Shown: positions 16,341 through 24,813 of the stretch, piece by piece
Numbering within the stretch: position 1 is the stretch's first letter
How the letters are laid out: each line of letters begins with the position of its first letter
DNA from: CBDAPI01 sp965248635
Lineage (GTDB): Bacteria > Acidobacteriota > UBA6911 > RPQK01 > CBDAPI01
Reading direction: 5' to 3'
Assembly: GCA_965248635.1 (NCBI GenBank)
Contig: OZ252114.1
Span: forward strand, 930,001-994,000
DNA length: 64,000 nucleotides
Notes under the pieces: generated by a model
Databases searched by the model: none
Told to the model about the DNA's origin: nothing
The model's input: only the letters and a program-made list of their open reading frames with translations
Translations under genes and position numbers: made by a program

Positions 16341-17823
16341 TGTTCTGTTCGGCCGAAAGCCGCATGTAGAGATCGCGTTCCCTCTTGCTTCCTTCCTCAT
16401 CACCCGTCTGGCGTAGCACGGAGGAAAGATTCAGGTGAAAGATCGGGTTCTCGTCGTCGAGCTTGATGGCCTGGCGGTAGGAGCGGAGGGCGGGCTCGTA
16501 GCGGCCGTCGGCGAACTGGATGTTCCCCAGGGAATTGTAGGGAGTTGCCACCCGAGGGTTCAGTTTAATGGCTTCCAGGATGGCCTCAATGGCGGCTTCG
16601 GCTTCGGTCTTGGGGAGACTCTCACCGAGGAGCAGATAGTACTCGGGCCGGATCGGATTCAGGGCGATGGCCTTGCGAACGAGCTCAACCGCCCGTTGGG
16701 GGCGGTCGGACATTGAATTGAGTTGGGCCAGGCGAAAGTAGGGGGAGTCGAAGGCGTCGTCGATTTCAATGGCTCTCAGGAAAGCTGGGTAGGCGTCAGT
16801 CGCATTCCGTTGTTGCAGCAACTGCATGCCGTTCAGATAATGAGCCCGGGCCTGGGCTCTTGTCTCAGAAGGCGCGACCTGGGCGGCATCGAGTGCTCGA
16901 AAGCGTTCCATTGCAGCATCCGCCTGGGGCTGCTGCCCCAGTTTCTGGTAGGACTTGGAGAGGAAATAGTAGGGTTCCGCGTAGTCCGGATTGAGGGTCA
17001 GAGCCTTTTGCAGCTCCTCAATGGCATCCGGATACTGCTCCCGACTGACCAGGACCCGGCCCAGGTCCTTGTAGATTTCAGGATGTACCAGCCCCAGATC
17101 GATGGCCTTGCGCAGGTGTACTGCTGCCGCGTCGAAGGTCTCCGGCTGCTTGCCATAGAGAAGCCCCAGCTGAAGGTGGGCTTCGGCCAGCGAATCATCA
17201 TGCTCGACGGCAATCTTGAAATAGGCTTCAGCTTCATCCCTCTGCTTCAGCCCGAGGTGGGCCATAGCCTGGAGGTGGTACCCGACCGCCGATTCCTCCT
17301 CCAGCTTCTGATGCCGCCGGGCCAGGCGCAGGCCTTCATCATATTGCTGCAGTTCCAAGTGAAGGAAGGCGAGATGAGTCACGGCTGGAGCTGACCTGGG
17401 ATTGGCTTCCAGAAAATCTTCCACCACGCGGACGGAGTCCACGTTCTGCTTGCAGTGGTGCAGGAGGGAGGACAGAGACACGACGCAGTCCGAACATGAC
17501 CGGTCCAGTTTCAGAGCCTCCTGGTAGGAGATGAGAGCGGCTGAGAAATCTCTCCGGATTTCGAACAGCATCCCCAGGTCGCTCTGGACCGTGACATCCG
17601 ATGGATCGGCCACAAGGCGAGCTCTTAGCTCTCGCTCAGCCACCTCCAGGTCGGGCGGAAGCTCAATCCCCTGGGTTCTGGGAGAAGGCTCTGTAGTTTC
17701 GCAGGTCGACAGAAGGGGAAGGCTGGGAGCCCGCCTGGTCGTTTCCACCTGCTGTGACAGGAGTGGGTTCGTTCCCGGGACAAGGAGCAGGGGGACCAAG
17801 AGGATCAAGGCAAATCGCCGCAT
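16336..17823 (-). CDS. Secreted TPR-repeat protein
   Basis: A 495-residue protein with a signal peptide (about residues 1-24) and roughly ten tetratricopeptide units from residue 55 onward; clear copies include LGMLFEIRRDFSAALISYQEALKLD, LGRVLVSREQYPDAIEELQKALTLNPDYAEPYY and LGNIQFADGRYEPALRSYRQAIKLDDENP. A cysteine-rich patch (DRSCSDCVVSLSSLLHHC) lies near residue 110. TPR arrays are protein-binding scaffolds. The next gene in the same direction encodes an FG-GAP protein; together they resemble the CRTAC/TPR secreted pairs of this phylum, but partnership is inference. Confidence 0.85.
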   Translation of the reverse strand: MRRFALILLVPLLLVPGTNPLLSQQVETTRRAPSLPLLSTCETTEPSPRTQGIELPPDLEVAERELRARLVADPSDVTVQSDLGMLFEIRRDFSAALISYQEALKLDRSCSDCVVSLSSLLHHCKQNVDSVRVVEDFLEANPRSAPAVTHLAFLHLELQQYDEGLRLARRHQKLEEESAVGYHLQAMAHLGLKQRDEAEAYFKIAVEHDDSLAEAHLQLGLLYGKQPETFDAAAVHLRKAIDLGLVHPEIYKDLGRVLVSREQYPDAIEELQKALTLNPDYAEPYYFLSKSYQKLGQQPQADAAMERFRALDAAQVAPSETRAQARAHYLNGMQLLQQRNATDAYPAFLRAIEIDDAFDSPYFRLAQLNSMSDRPQRAVELVRKAIALNPIRPEYYLLLGESLPKTEAEAAIEAILEAIKLNPRVATPYNSLGNIQFADGRYEPALRSYRQAIKLDDENPIFHLNLSSVLRQTGDEEGSKRERDLYMRLSAEQNN

Positions 17824-17881
17824 TCAAGTCTCTCCAGATTCGTAGCGTAGCCTAATCTTTCGGTTCGACGCAATTTACCGC

Positions 17882-19367
17882 CTATTCGGGGTCTTCCCAT
17901 TCCAGGCCGTTGGAGGGGAGGGGGAGTTCCTCGCTCTCCTGCTGTCGGGCCGGCTCAAAGGAGGCGACGGGACCCGGGGTGCGGACCTGTTCCAACCAGA
18001 AAACGCCGTCAAACCGGGCGCTGTTCCCCCGCGTTCCCGTGAAATCGAGGTCACCGTCTCCGTCCAGATCGCGCAGGATCAACTGGTCATACAGCCCGCG
18101 TTTGCGCCGGGTGATGTCGTGTCGAAGCCATGCTTCAGTTGCCGGGCCGGGGTTTTGAAACCAGGCTATCCGCGCCACCGGATGGTCCCGGGTGATCTCA
18201 GGGCCGTCCTGATCCCGGGGGCCTCGGCTGTAGCTGCCGATGAGCAGGTCGAAGTGCCCATCCTGGTTCAGGTCTCCCACGGCGACACCGACACTGTGAT
18301 CCGGAAAGACCGAACCGATGGGGTGGATCTGCCACGGTGCCGCAGGCTCTTCAGGCTGCTCCAGCCAGATCAGCTTCGAAAACGTCTCCTGGGTGAGAAT
18401 GTCGAGTCTGCCATCTCCATTGACATCCAGAAAGGCAACATTCATGCCGGTCAGATGCATTTCCCGCGCCCGCCAGGGGACGCTTCGGCCTGTCACTTCA
18501 ATTCGATGCTCTTGAAACTGGATACCATCGGTGCCGAGATTTTCCAACCAGAGTAGGCGCGATTCGTAGCGACGATCCGGCCAGGATGTCCAGGTCGCCG
18601 TCCCCGTCCAGATCAACCGGGCGTGAATTGATTGGAGTCAGTACGTGAGTCAGCTCCCGTTCGACCCAGCCGGAGCTGTCGAGCGGATCGGCAGGGGCCA
18701 GGAACAGGGAGATCGGGTGCAGTCGGGCGCTCTGCCGGGAAGGGTGTTGCTCTCCTTTGTTCGCCGCCACCACCTCGAGCCGGCCATCGCCGTTGAAGTC
18801 GGCAAAGAAGACGCGGATGTAGGAGCCCCGGTTCCGGGTAACGTCGGGGATGACGCGCTGCCATCTCGCTCCCTGCCGGATACTGGTACCCGGATTCTGG
18901 AGGTACAAGAGATGTGCCAGTTCGCAGGCGATGATCATGTCTGGATAGCCGTCGTTGTTCAGATCGCCAATGGAAGCATCCTCGGCTGCCGCGGCTTCTT
19001 TTCCCTCGGCCAGAGTCATCAATTCCCATGCATCGGGATCCTCAGATCCAAAAGCGACTCGAACATAGCCCTCGGTACTCTGCCCGTAGACTACGTCGGC
19101 CTCGTGGACAGAAACAATGTCCAGATACCCGTCCAGGTCCAGATCGGCCATCTGCAGACCATCGCCTCCCTGTAACGGGACTCCGCTCAGCTCCTCTCCG
19201 TCGATCAGGTGTTCTTTCCAGGAGATGTACTGCCCGTCGCCACTCAAAGCCTGCGTCGGTGTCGAGGAGACCGTGGGATCAGTCGGCTCGTCGTTTCTCA
19301 CGCAGGTTACCGGCGAAAGAACAATCGCAATCAGCAGGGCAGCAGCAGTCACATCTTTGAAGCCCAT
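17882..19367 (-). pseudogene. FG-GAP/VCBS-repeat lipoprotein, +1 frameshift
   Basis: Two frames encode one secreted beta-propeller of about 495 residues. The start at 19367 gives a lipoprotein signal MGFKDVTAAALLIAIVLSPVTC. Calcium-type repeats follow: DLDLDGYLDIV, DLNNDGYPDMI, DFNGDGRLEVV, DLDGDGDLDIL. One extra T near 18568 breaks the frame after LDILAG; the next frame continues RYESRLLWLENLG and further repeats (DVNGDGRLDIL, DLNQDGHFDLL, DLDGDGDLDFTG) to 17882. Such propellers are surface or periplasmic; ligand unknown. The second half has no good start of its own, so the gene is probably inactive unless the indel is a sequencing error. Confidence 0.82.
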
Positions 19368-19456
19368 GGTTGAAAATCCCGATCTACATTCGATTCTCGG
19401 AAAACGACTATCGAAAGGCAATCGGATAGTAAGCGTGCTCGTGGGGTGTCAGTCTG

Positions 19457-20764
19457 TCACCCGTTCACTGAAAAGCTGCTGTCGCGATTGATCTCCCGGA
19501 GTCGGGAGTAAAAACCGGAATTGAGGGTCAGGCCTGTATGCTCCAACTCCACCTGCACGGGGTCGGTGTCATGATCCTGCCCGTTTTCGCAGGCCTCGAT
19601 CAGGTCCCTCATCAACACACCCACCACCGAGGCATTCTTGAACTGGTTGCCGCTGGTCCCGACAGCCATGTAAAAGCCCTCCAGGTCGGACTTGTCGTAA
19701 AGGGGAATCCAGTCGTCCGAGACATCGTACAGGTCCACCAGGCCCCTGGGCCGGTTGGGAATTCGCAGCGAGGGAATGCGTTTTGCCAGCCGGTATACCT
19801 GCGCTTCCCACTGCTCCGGGCTCACATTCCGATCGAAGTCATCCGGGTCGTCCACCCATATTTTCTCGTCACACTCCGGGTCCTCACTGCCCACCAGAAT
19901 CGAGTTACCGGTTTCGGGACGGAAGTAGATCGCCGTGTCACCGTCGGAGGTGTGACAGCCGTTTTTCTGAAAGTCGAAACCCTCCGGAGAATGGACATGG
20001 TGAACTTCATGGCGCAGCGCCCGGGTCTTGATGTTCATCCCTTCTTCCACACCGGCCATCCGATTGATGACAAAGGAATGAGGTCCGGACACATTGACGA
20101 CGACGGGAGCCTCAATTCGGGAGCCATCGGCAAGGACGACGCCCTGCACCCGGCCGTTGGCGCGCGGAATGGATGTGACCTCACTGTTGTACAGGAACTC
20201 ACCTCCTTTGGCTTCGGCGGCACGCATCAGGTTGTGGGTGGCCAACTGGGGGTCGTTCACGTAGCCGGAGCCGGGTGTAAAGATGGCCCCGTCGATTTGC
20301 TCCTCGGGCCTGATCCAGAACTTGGGATCGCTGGGTCGCCGGGGAGGGTAGAAACAGTGCTGATCATAAAGGGGTATCTTCCGTTCCAGTTCCGCCAGAT
20401 CCCACTCCTCGAATTCGACTCCCACTTCTCTGTATCGGCGCAGGACTTTTTCGAAGTCGTGCCCGCGGGTCTTGAGCAGAATAGTGCCCGTGTTGCGGAA
20501 CTGGGAGTATCCGCTTTCATCTTCAGCGTCCAGGTACTCTTCCCAGTTTTGCCAGTAGTAAAAGTTTTCGTAGGCCATGGCCACACCCTCGTAGGTCGAG
20601 TAGTGAGCTCTGACAATGGCGCAGGAATTACTGGTGGACCCGTAGCCGGCCACAGGATTCTTGTCGATGTTCAGGGTCCGGTGGCCCTTCTTGGACAGCT
20701 CGAAGGCAGTTGCACAGCCGATAATCCCGGCTCCAATGACGATGACGTCATATTCTCGGTTCAT
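19457..20764 (-). CDS. FAD-dependent amine/amino-acid oxidoreductase (DAO / sarcosine oxidase beta-like)
   Basis: A 435-residue DAO-superfamily flavoprotein. The dinucleotide-binding motif GAGIIG is at residues 11-16 and an acidic end of beta-2 at about residue 36; SNSCAIVRAHYS follows, the region that lies over the flavin in this family. The C-terminal part has RPRGLVDLYDVSDDWIPLYDKSDLEGFYMAVGTSGNQFKNA, the second FAD contact. The family oxidises secondary amines or N-methyl amino acids such as sarcosine or dimethylglycine to an imine and H2O2. Substrate is not determinable here. It stands alone; no folate-binding or partner subunit genes are adjacent. Confidence 0.87.
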   Translation of the reverse strand: MNREYDVIVIGAGIIGCATAFELSKKGHRTLNIDKNPVAGYGSTSNSCAIVRAHYSTYEGVAMAYENFYYWQNWEEYLDAEDESGYSQFRNTGTILLKTRGHDFEKVLRRYREVGVEFEEWDLAELERKIPLYDQHCFYPPRRPSDPKFWIRPEEQIDGAIFTPGSGYVNDPQLATHNLMRAAEAKGGEFLYNSEVTSIPRANGRVQGVVLADGSRIEAPVVVNVSGPHSFVINRMAGVEEGMNIKTRALRHEVHHVHSPEGFDFQKNGCHTSDGDTAIYFRPETGNSILVGSEDPECDEKIWVDDPDDFDRNVSPEQWEAQVYRLAKRIPSLRIPNRPRGLVDLYDVSDDWIPLYDKSDLEGFYMAVGTSGNQFKNASVVGVLMRDLIEACENGQDHDTDPVQVELEHTGLTLNSGFYSRLREINRDSSFSVNG

Positions 20765-20912
20765 GTGTCGATCCCTCAGGAACTATAGATCAATTCGGAG
20801 GGATTATACGACAAAAGGGGGGGGTGAAATCGAGTAAATCCACCAGCTTCAAGAACCGGCCCGAAGGCTGTAAGTAACTGTGACTACCAAGGAAGAGGCG
20901 CGCTCATTGAAA

Positions 20913-20988
20913 GTGGGAGGGGCCTCGGGCCGCGACCGCCAGGCGTGATGTTCAGAACCGCCGGTCGCCGCCTCAAGGCGCTTCCCAC
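20913..20988. other. Palindromic structured element in a gene-free spacer
   Basis: GTGGGA (20913-20918) pairs with TCCCAC (20983-20988) and, inside, GCGACCG (20932-20938) pairs with CGGTCGC (20962-20968). The result is a nested two-stem fold of 76 nt in a 345-nt spacer (20765-21109) that otherwise holds no gene I can support. It could be a REP-like palindrome or a small RNA. Confidence 0.35.
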
Positions 20989-21081
20989 ATTCCGTCGGGA
21001 ACCGTCACAGTCAAGGAAACTACAAAGATAGGGATGAGAAGACCAAACCAGCAGGCACCCCAGCGGCCGCTCCGGCTTCTG

Positions 21082-21097
21082 GTTGATCTAGATCAAC
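21082..21097. promoter_or_regulatory. Perfect 16-bp palindrome GTTGATCTAGATCAAC
   Basis: Perfect dyad a few bases beyond the 3' end of the minus-strand secreted-protein gene. It could be an operator or a weak terminator stem; there is no T-run. Confidence 0.25.
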
Positions 21098-21109
21098 TGA
21101 CGAGGGATG

Positions 21110-21865
21110 TCAGGGAATTAGGGGAGTTTCCTGCTGCGAGAACGTGATGTTTTCCAGATTCGAAGGCTCCGCGAACTCCACGGACCACACACACTTTGCC
21201 GCGGTCTTGTTGGTGCCGTTTTTCTTTAAGGTGATCTCGATTGTGTCGGGTGAAACGGCTGAAGGCCAAGCGGGGTTTGCGTCAAAATAGGCCTCGAGCC
21301 GCACCGTATCGATCCCCAGGATCAGGTTTTCTCCAACTGCCCAGTTAATAATCTGAACTGTACAGGGGATGGAACTACAGTCCCAGGAGACTTGATAGGA
21401 ACTGTTGGTATGAAGGTATAAACCGTTCACGAATGCACTGCAGAAGGTCGCATCCCCCTTGCGCGCAGTCTGCTGCACGGTCTCGTCCTCCAACATGTAG
21501 AACACCTCAGAAATCGTCTCCACGTTATGCTGGCAATGATAGCTTGCATGGTTCCCTGAAGTCGTTTGTGACTCCAAGAAACAGTACCGGTCAGGGAGTT
21601 CGGAGATCTCATTTCTGGGATCGCCGGGTGGTGCGCTGCCGATCCCCCACTCGACGCTGAGTGCGAGAGGGAAGGTGACGGGTGGATCTTGCCCTCCTCC
21701 GCTGCAGACCTTCTTGCAATTGGAATCATCGCAATCGATGGCCCCATCGCCATCATTATCTATACCGTCTTCACAATCTCTTTCGGGCGGAGCTCCGGAA
21801 AGACTGGCGGTGATGCTCAGAAGACAGAAGCAAAACAGAATTGAAAACGCGGCGCCTCGTCGCAT
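21110..21865 (-). CDS. Secreted protein with DGIDND calcium-type motif
   Basis: A 251-residue protein starting MRRGAAFSILFCFCLLSITASL, a clear signal peptide. Directly after it comes CEDGIDNDGDGAIDCDDSNC, the Asp-rich Cys-bounded motif seen in MopE-like and other secreted proteins and likely to bind calcium. The remaining 200 residues are predicted to be beta-rich with few charged repeats; the C-terminus VEFAEPSNLENITFSQQETP gives no family match that I know. Monocistronic. Function unknown. Confidence 0.7.
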   Translation of the reverse strand: MRRGAAFSILFCFCLLSITASLSGAPPERDCEDGIDNDGDGAIDCDDSNCKKVCSGGGQDPPVTFPLALSVEWGIGSAPPGDPRNEISELPDRYCFLESQTTSGNHASYHCQHNVETISEVFYMLEDETVQQTARKGDATFCSAFVNGLYLHTNSSYQVSWDCSSIPCTVQIINWAVGENLILGIDTVRLEAYFDANPAWPSAVSPDTIEITLKKNGTNKTAAKCVWSVEFAEPSNLENITFSQQETPLIP

Positions 21866-21940
21866 GTGACCTCCTTGTGGATCTGCAGTGGGTGACCCTG
21901 AGACCATTAGTAATCCATACTATCGAATTGTGCAACAGGC

Positions 21941-21965
21941 ATCAGGGGACATTAGAGGGCATTGG
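21941..21965 (+). promoter_or_regulatory. GGACAT direct-repeat motif, copy 1 (degenerate)
   Basis: ATCAGGGGACATTAGAGGGC followed by ATTGG, about 75 nt upstream of the minus-strand secreted-protein start. The second half-site is GGGCAT instead of GGACAT. Confidence 0.5.
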
Positions 21966-22100
21966 CAGTCAAGTTGGCCGAAAAAGCCTGTTGTGAACTG
22001 GAATGACTCCAAGCTTGGGGCCGCTCAATAGGCGAGGGAATGAATCTGTCAGAGTCTTGCACATGTGACACACATGTGAGAACCTATGGAGATGGCCAAG

Positions 22101-22331
22101 ATGATCCAGGTCCGGAATGTGCCCGACCGCTTGCATCGGGAGCTGGTTCGCCGAGCTCGACTCAAGAGTTTGACTCTGACGGACTACGTTCAGGAAGTTC
22201 TGGAACGCGAAGTGACGAGGCCTCCGGCTGAGGAGGTCTTAGGTCGAATCCGGGGGCGTCAGAGTGTGGATCTGGGGACGAGCGCCGCCGGCTTGATCGG
22301 CGAAAGCCGTCGGGGAAGAAGTCGGCCTTGA
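22101..22331 (+). CDS. vapB: VapB/FitA-like ribbon-helix-helix antitoxin
   Basis: A 76-residue protein beginning MIQVRNVPDRLHRELVRRA, the beta-strand and helix of a FitA/VapB-type ribbon-helix-helix DNA-binding domain, followed by a C-terminal tail (PPAEEVLGRIRGRQSVDLGTSAAGL) of the kind that occupies the toxin active site. The stop TGA (22329-22331) overlaps the downstream toxin's TTG start by 3 nt (TTGA), so translation is coupled. A start 5 codons earlier at 22086 is also possible. It is expected to neutralise the toxin and to repress the operon with it. Confidence 0.85.
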   Translation: MIQVRNVPDRLHRELVRRARLKSLTLTDYVQEVLEREVTRPPAEEVLGRIRGRQSVDLGTSAAGLIGESRRGRSRP

Positions 22332-22732
22332 AGCGGATCGTACTGGATGCTTCTGCGCTGATCGAGTACCTCCTGCGCACTCGGTCGTCTGCAAGCGTCC
22401 AGAAGGCGGTCGAGGCGAAGGTTACAGATCTTCACATTCCGGCACTCTGCGACGTGGAAGTGTGTTCCGGACTGAGGAGCGGCCTGCTTCGCAGCAAACT
22501 CGGCCAGGAGCGGGCCGAAGAGGCCGTGACGGATTACCTCGATCTGCCCCTCGTCCGTCACGGGCACATGTTCCTGATCAGCCGCATCCTGCAGCTTCGG
22601 GACAACTTCTCGGCCTACGGTGCCACTTATGTAGCGCTGGCCGAGGTTCTCGAGGCCACACTTGTCACGGCAGATCGCTCCCTCTTCAGGGCTGTTGAGT
22701 CCACTTTGCCCGATCTCGACGTCGTTTGCTGA
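22328..22732 (+). CDS. vapC: VapC-type PIN-domain toxin
   Basis: A 134-residue PIN-domain ribonuclease. The acidic set is Asp7 (IVLDASALIEYLL), Glu44 (CDVEVCSGL) and Asp116 (LVTADRSLF); the fourth position, normally Asp in YDAxYVALAE, is Gly98 here (AYGATYVALAE). VapC toxins cut tRNA or rRNA using Mg2+. TTG is the start and overlaps the antitoxin stop. No frameshift. Loss of one acid may weaken the enzyme; some natural VapC groups vary at this position. Confidence 0.87.
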   Translation: MKRIVLDASALIEYLLRTRSSASVQKAVEAKVTDLHIPALCDVEVCSGLRSGLLRSKLGQERAEEAVTDYLDLPLVRHGHMFLISRILQLRDNFSAYGATYVALAEVLEATLVTADRSLFRAVESTLPDLDVVC

Positions 22733-22764
22733 TCCGCGACCGATTGCTGTCAGGTCGGGGGCTG

Positions 22765-22786
22765 GCGCAACATCAGCGGACATTGG
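22765..22786 (+). promoter_or_regulatory. GGACAT motif, copy 2 (half only)
   Basis: GCGCAACATCAGCGGACATT then GG, followed by GTGAAATCG as in copies 3 and 4. It lies between the 3' ends of vapC and the YVTN gene, so it is not placed as a promoter element here. Confidence 0.4.
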
Positions 22787-22836
22787 TGAAATCGTTTCCC
22801 GGAAGCAGGTTGGGCTAAACAGCGTGTGACGGGTTC

Positions 22837-23865
22837 TTAGATAGGACTGACAGCCACTACCGAAGTCCCCCTCCCAGCGGCAACTGTCCCAATAACTCTG
22901 TTCGTGGAGATCTGAAGGACGAAGATCTGTCCAGGGAGGGCGCTTGCGATATAGAGGAATCTCCCATCGGGAGTGACTGCCAGACCATTTGTCATGACAC
23001 CCAGGTCAATTTTTTCCACTACCTCGTTGGTCTCCCTTTCGATCACCACCACCGTTCCGCAGCAGGTGAGGTTTCTGTAGATGAACCGGCCGTCTGGCGT
23101 TGCAACGATATCGGCTCCAAACCCCAAACCGAAATTCCCTTTTCCCGGCGGTAACCGCTCGGACTCGGTGGGAAACGTCGTTAAGTGCGTGTTGGTGGAC
23201 ACTTCGATCACGGCCACCTTACCGGGCTGCGCAACATAGATCAGCTCTCCATCTGGAGTGATCGTGATCCCCTCCGATTCCGATTGCCCAATAGGAATCC
23301 ACTGGTCGATTCTTTTCGATGCTGTATCAATGACTACAACCCCATTAAATACGGTAGTGACATAGGCAAAGTCTCCAGCAGGAGTAACGACCACATCTTT
23401 GCCGGGTCCAATAAACAGGCTAGCCACAATCGTCAGACTTTCCGTATCGATGATGCATAGCCGTCCTGTGCCTACATCAGGAGCGTACAGGTACTTTCCA
23501 TCTGGCGACACGGCCAGGCTTAAAACCCCGTCAAAGAATTCATCGACAGTCGCTGTCACTTCGAGACTGTCCCTGTCAATAACTTCGATGCGCCCGGGCC
23601 CGCCCCCGTACCACCGTACGATAGAAACATAGATGGATCTTCCGTCTGGTGAGAACGCCATCCCCAGAGGCTGTGCGGCTCCATAGGAAATATCTTTGAT
23701 TGGCTCAAGGTTGGCCGTCTTGACCACCCGTAGTGATGACTCGCCGTGGTTAAACATGGCGAGGCCCGGGTTGAAAGCAATCTCACTACCCGAGGCCGCA
23801 ATCAGGGCACCGTCAAACAGCTTTTGGATCAAACCAATCGAAGAGACATCTTCTCCTTGCTTCAC
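22837..23865 (-). CDS. YVTN-family beta-propeller protein
   Basis: A 342-residue protein made of about seven propeller units with the recurring pattern SPDGRSIYVS, SPDGKYLYAPD, TPAGDFAYVT, TPDGELIYVA, TPDGRFIYRN, TPDGRFLYIAS, each preceded by a V-I-D/E strand. No signal peptide is visible at the annotated start (MKQGEDVSSIGLIQ), so either export is lacking, or it depends on the upstream gene: the stop of the secreted-protein gene lies only 8 nt before this ATG. These propellers are usually surface or periplasmic. Function unknown. Confidence 0.8.
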   Translation of the reverse strand: MKQGEDVSSIGLIQKLFDGALIAASGSEIAFNPGLAMFNHGESSLRVVKTANLEPIKDISYGAAQPLGMAFSPDGRSIYVSIVRWYGGGPGRIEVIDRDSLEVTATVDEFFDGVLSLAVSPDGKYLYAPDVGTGRLCIIDTESLTIVASLFIGPGKDVVVTPAGDFAYVTTVFNGVVVIDTASKRIDQWIPIGQSESEGITITPDGELIYVAQPGKVAVIEVSTNTHLTTFPTESERLPPGKGNFGLGFGADIVATPDGRFIYRNLTCCGTVVVIERETNEVVEKIDLGVMTNGLAVTPDGRFLYIASALPGQIFVLQISTNRVIGTVAAGRGTSVVAVSPI

Positions 23866-23873
23866 GTGAAGGT

Positions 23874-24530
23874 TCAGAGTGCCGCTGAAGGGCCGGGATT
23901 GGCCTGAAAGTAGTCCTGAAAGAACTGTTCCTCATCAACAAAGGCCACCAGTTGGTTTTGGGGAGGTATGATGAATTGCACATCCGCCTTCTGGTTCCCT
24001 CCGTCGCCCAGGAGAAATCCCTCTACCGTTACAGGTTCCTCCTCGTCCGGATTGTAGATGGCAATTCCTGAGTTTTCTTCGGAGTTACGGCTGATGTAGA
24101 TCTGGCTCGATTTCCCCGGTTTTGAATTCGAGACGGAGACGAAGTTCCCCAGCAGGCTGAAGACTTCAGTTCCCTCGACGGCCGAAGCATCTGCCTCATC
24201 GATGTAGACTTCCACAACCCCTGATATGAGATCGCCGGTTCCATCCGTCTCGATTTCCAGGGTGGCCCAGGGAGGGATGTTGAAGTCGATCGTGTCAACC
24301 AGTTTTCCACCGTGCGGCACCTGAACCAGTGCTCCCTTACCGCTACGAAAGAGAACTCGCCCCGAGACTGCTATCGGGTGGTGGCTCCTCAGAATGATTC
24401 GGGTTGTATTCGGGCCCCCGGCTCCGCCGTTGACAAACTGGGAAAAGATCAAATCCGGGCTGTCTGCTGCCGAGAGAGCCTGAGTAGCCAAATAGAGCGC
24501 CAAAACAAAGTTCAGAACACATCGTGACAT
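23874..24530 (-). CDS. Secreted beta-rich protein of unknown function
   Basis: A 218-residue protein with signal peptide (MSRCVLNFVLALYLATQALS, cleaved near residue 21). The mature start SPDLIFSQFVNGGAGGPNT and a second unit near residue 120 (NFVSVSNSKPGKSSQIYISRNSEENSGIAIYNP) resemble the two-unit beta-sandwich proteins common in Acidobacteriota secretomes. First gene of a two-gene operon with the YVTN propeller. No function assigned. Confidence 0.68.
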   Translation of the reverse strand: MSRCVLNFVLALYLATQALSAADSPDLIFSQFVNGGAGGPNTTRIILRSHHPIAVSGRVLFRSGKGALVQVPHGGKLVDTIDFNIPPWATLEIETDGTGDLISGVVEVYIDEADASAVEGTEVFSLLGNFVSVSNSKPGKSSQIYISRNSEENSGIAIYNPDEEEPVTVEGFLLGDGGNQKADVQFIIPPQNQLVAFVDEEQFFQDYFQANPGPSAAL

Positions 24531-24626
24531 GATAAGAGAATCCTCCCGTGGTCGCCGGTTGGAACTTGCTCTGAGTCCAGTCGGGCTGAGCTTCTTTGTA
24601 TACGAATCGATGACGGCTCACAATAG

Positions 24627-24653
24627 GCATCAAGGGACATCAGCGGACATTGG
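24627..24653 (+). promoter_or_regulatory. GGACAT direct-repeat motif, copy 3, upstream of the TonB receptor
   Basis: Contains GGGACATCAGCGGACATTGG: two GGACAT half-sites with 10-bp periodicity. It lies about 160 nt before the receptor start. Confidence 0.55.
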
Positions 24654-24755
24654 CGAAATCGGGCGGCTCAAGCTACAATTATTTGGCAGTTTTCCCTTTT
24701 TGAATTGCCCGGAGGTGGACTTCCCTGAACGACCGGCTTGAACCCTGGAGAGCAT
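24654..24755 (+). pseudogene. Relic 5' end of an HTH-TolB regulator gene
   Basis: The segment matches the promoter and first codons of the regulator at 28494. GACATTGGCGAAAT..., a C/T-rich tract, and then CTGAACGACCGGCTTGAACC correspond to ATGAACGACAGGCTTGAATC at 28494. The start ATG has become CTG and similarity fades after about codon 8. It is best explained as the scar of a lost or duplicated regulator gene upstream of the receptor. Confidence 0.5.
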
Positions 24756-24813
24756 ATCCGTCTATCCACTCTCCTGCGTCTTAGGACGGAAGAAGGATGA
24801 GGCTGAACGAGTT

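Noticed and set aside
19538..20788. A 416-codon open frame antisense to the FAD oxidoreductase
   Set aside because: It is a shadow of a clearly conserved gene in GC-rich DNA, without recognisable domains or start context. The same holds for other long antisense frames at 34578-35687, 44761-45786 and 59622-60800.
22086..22732. A larger defence island around VapBC
   Set aside because: The neighbours are secreted propeller and beta-sandwich proteins with no nuclease, helicase or restriction motif.
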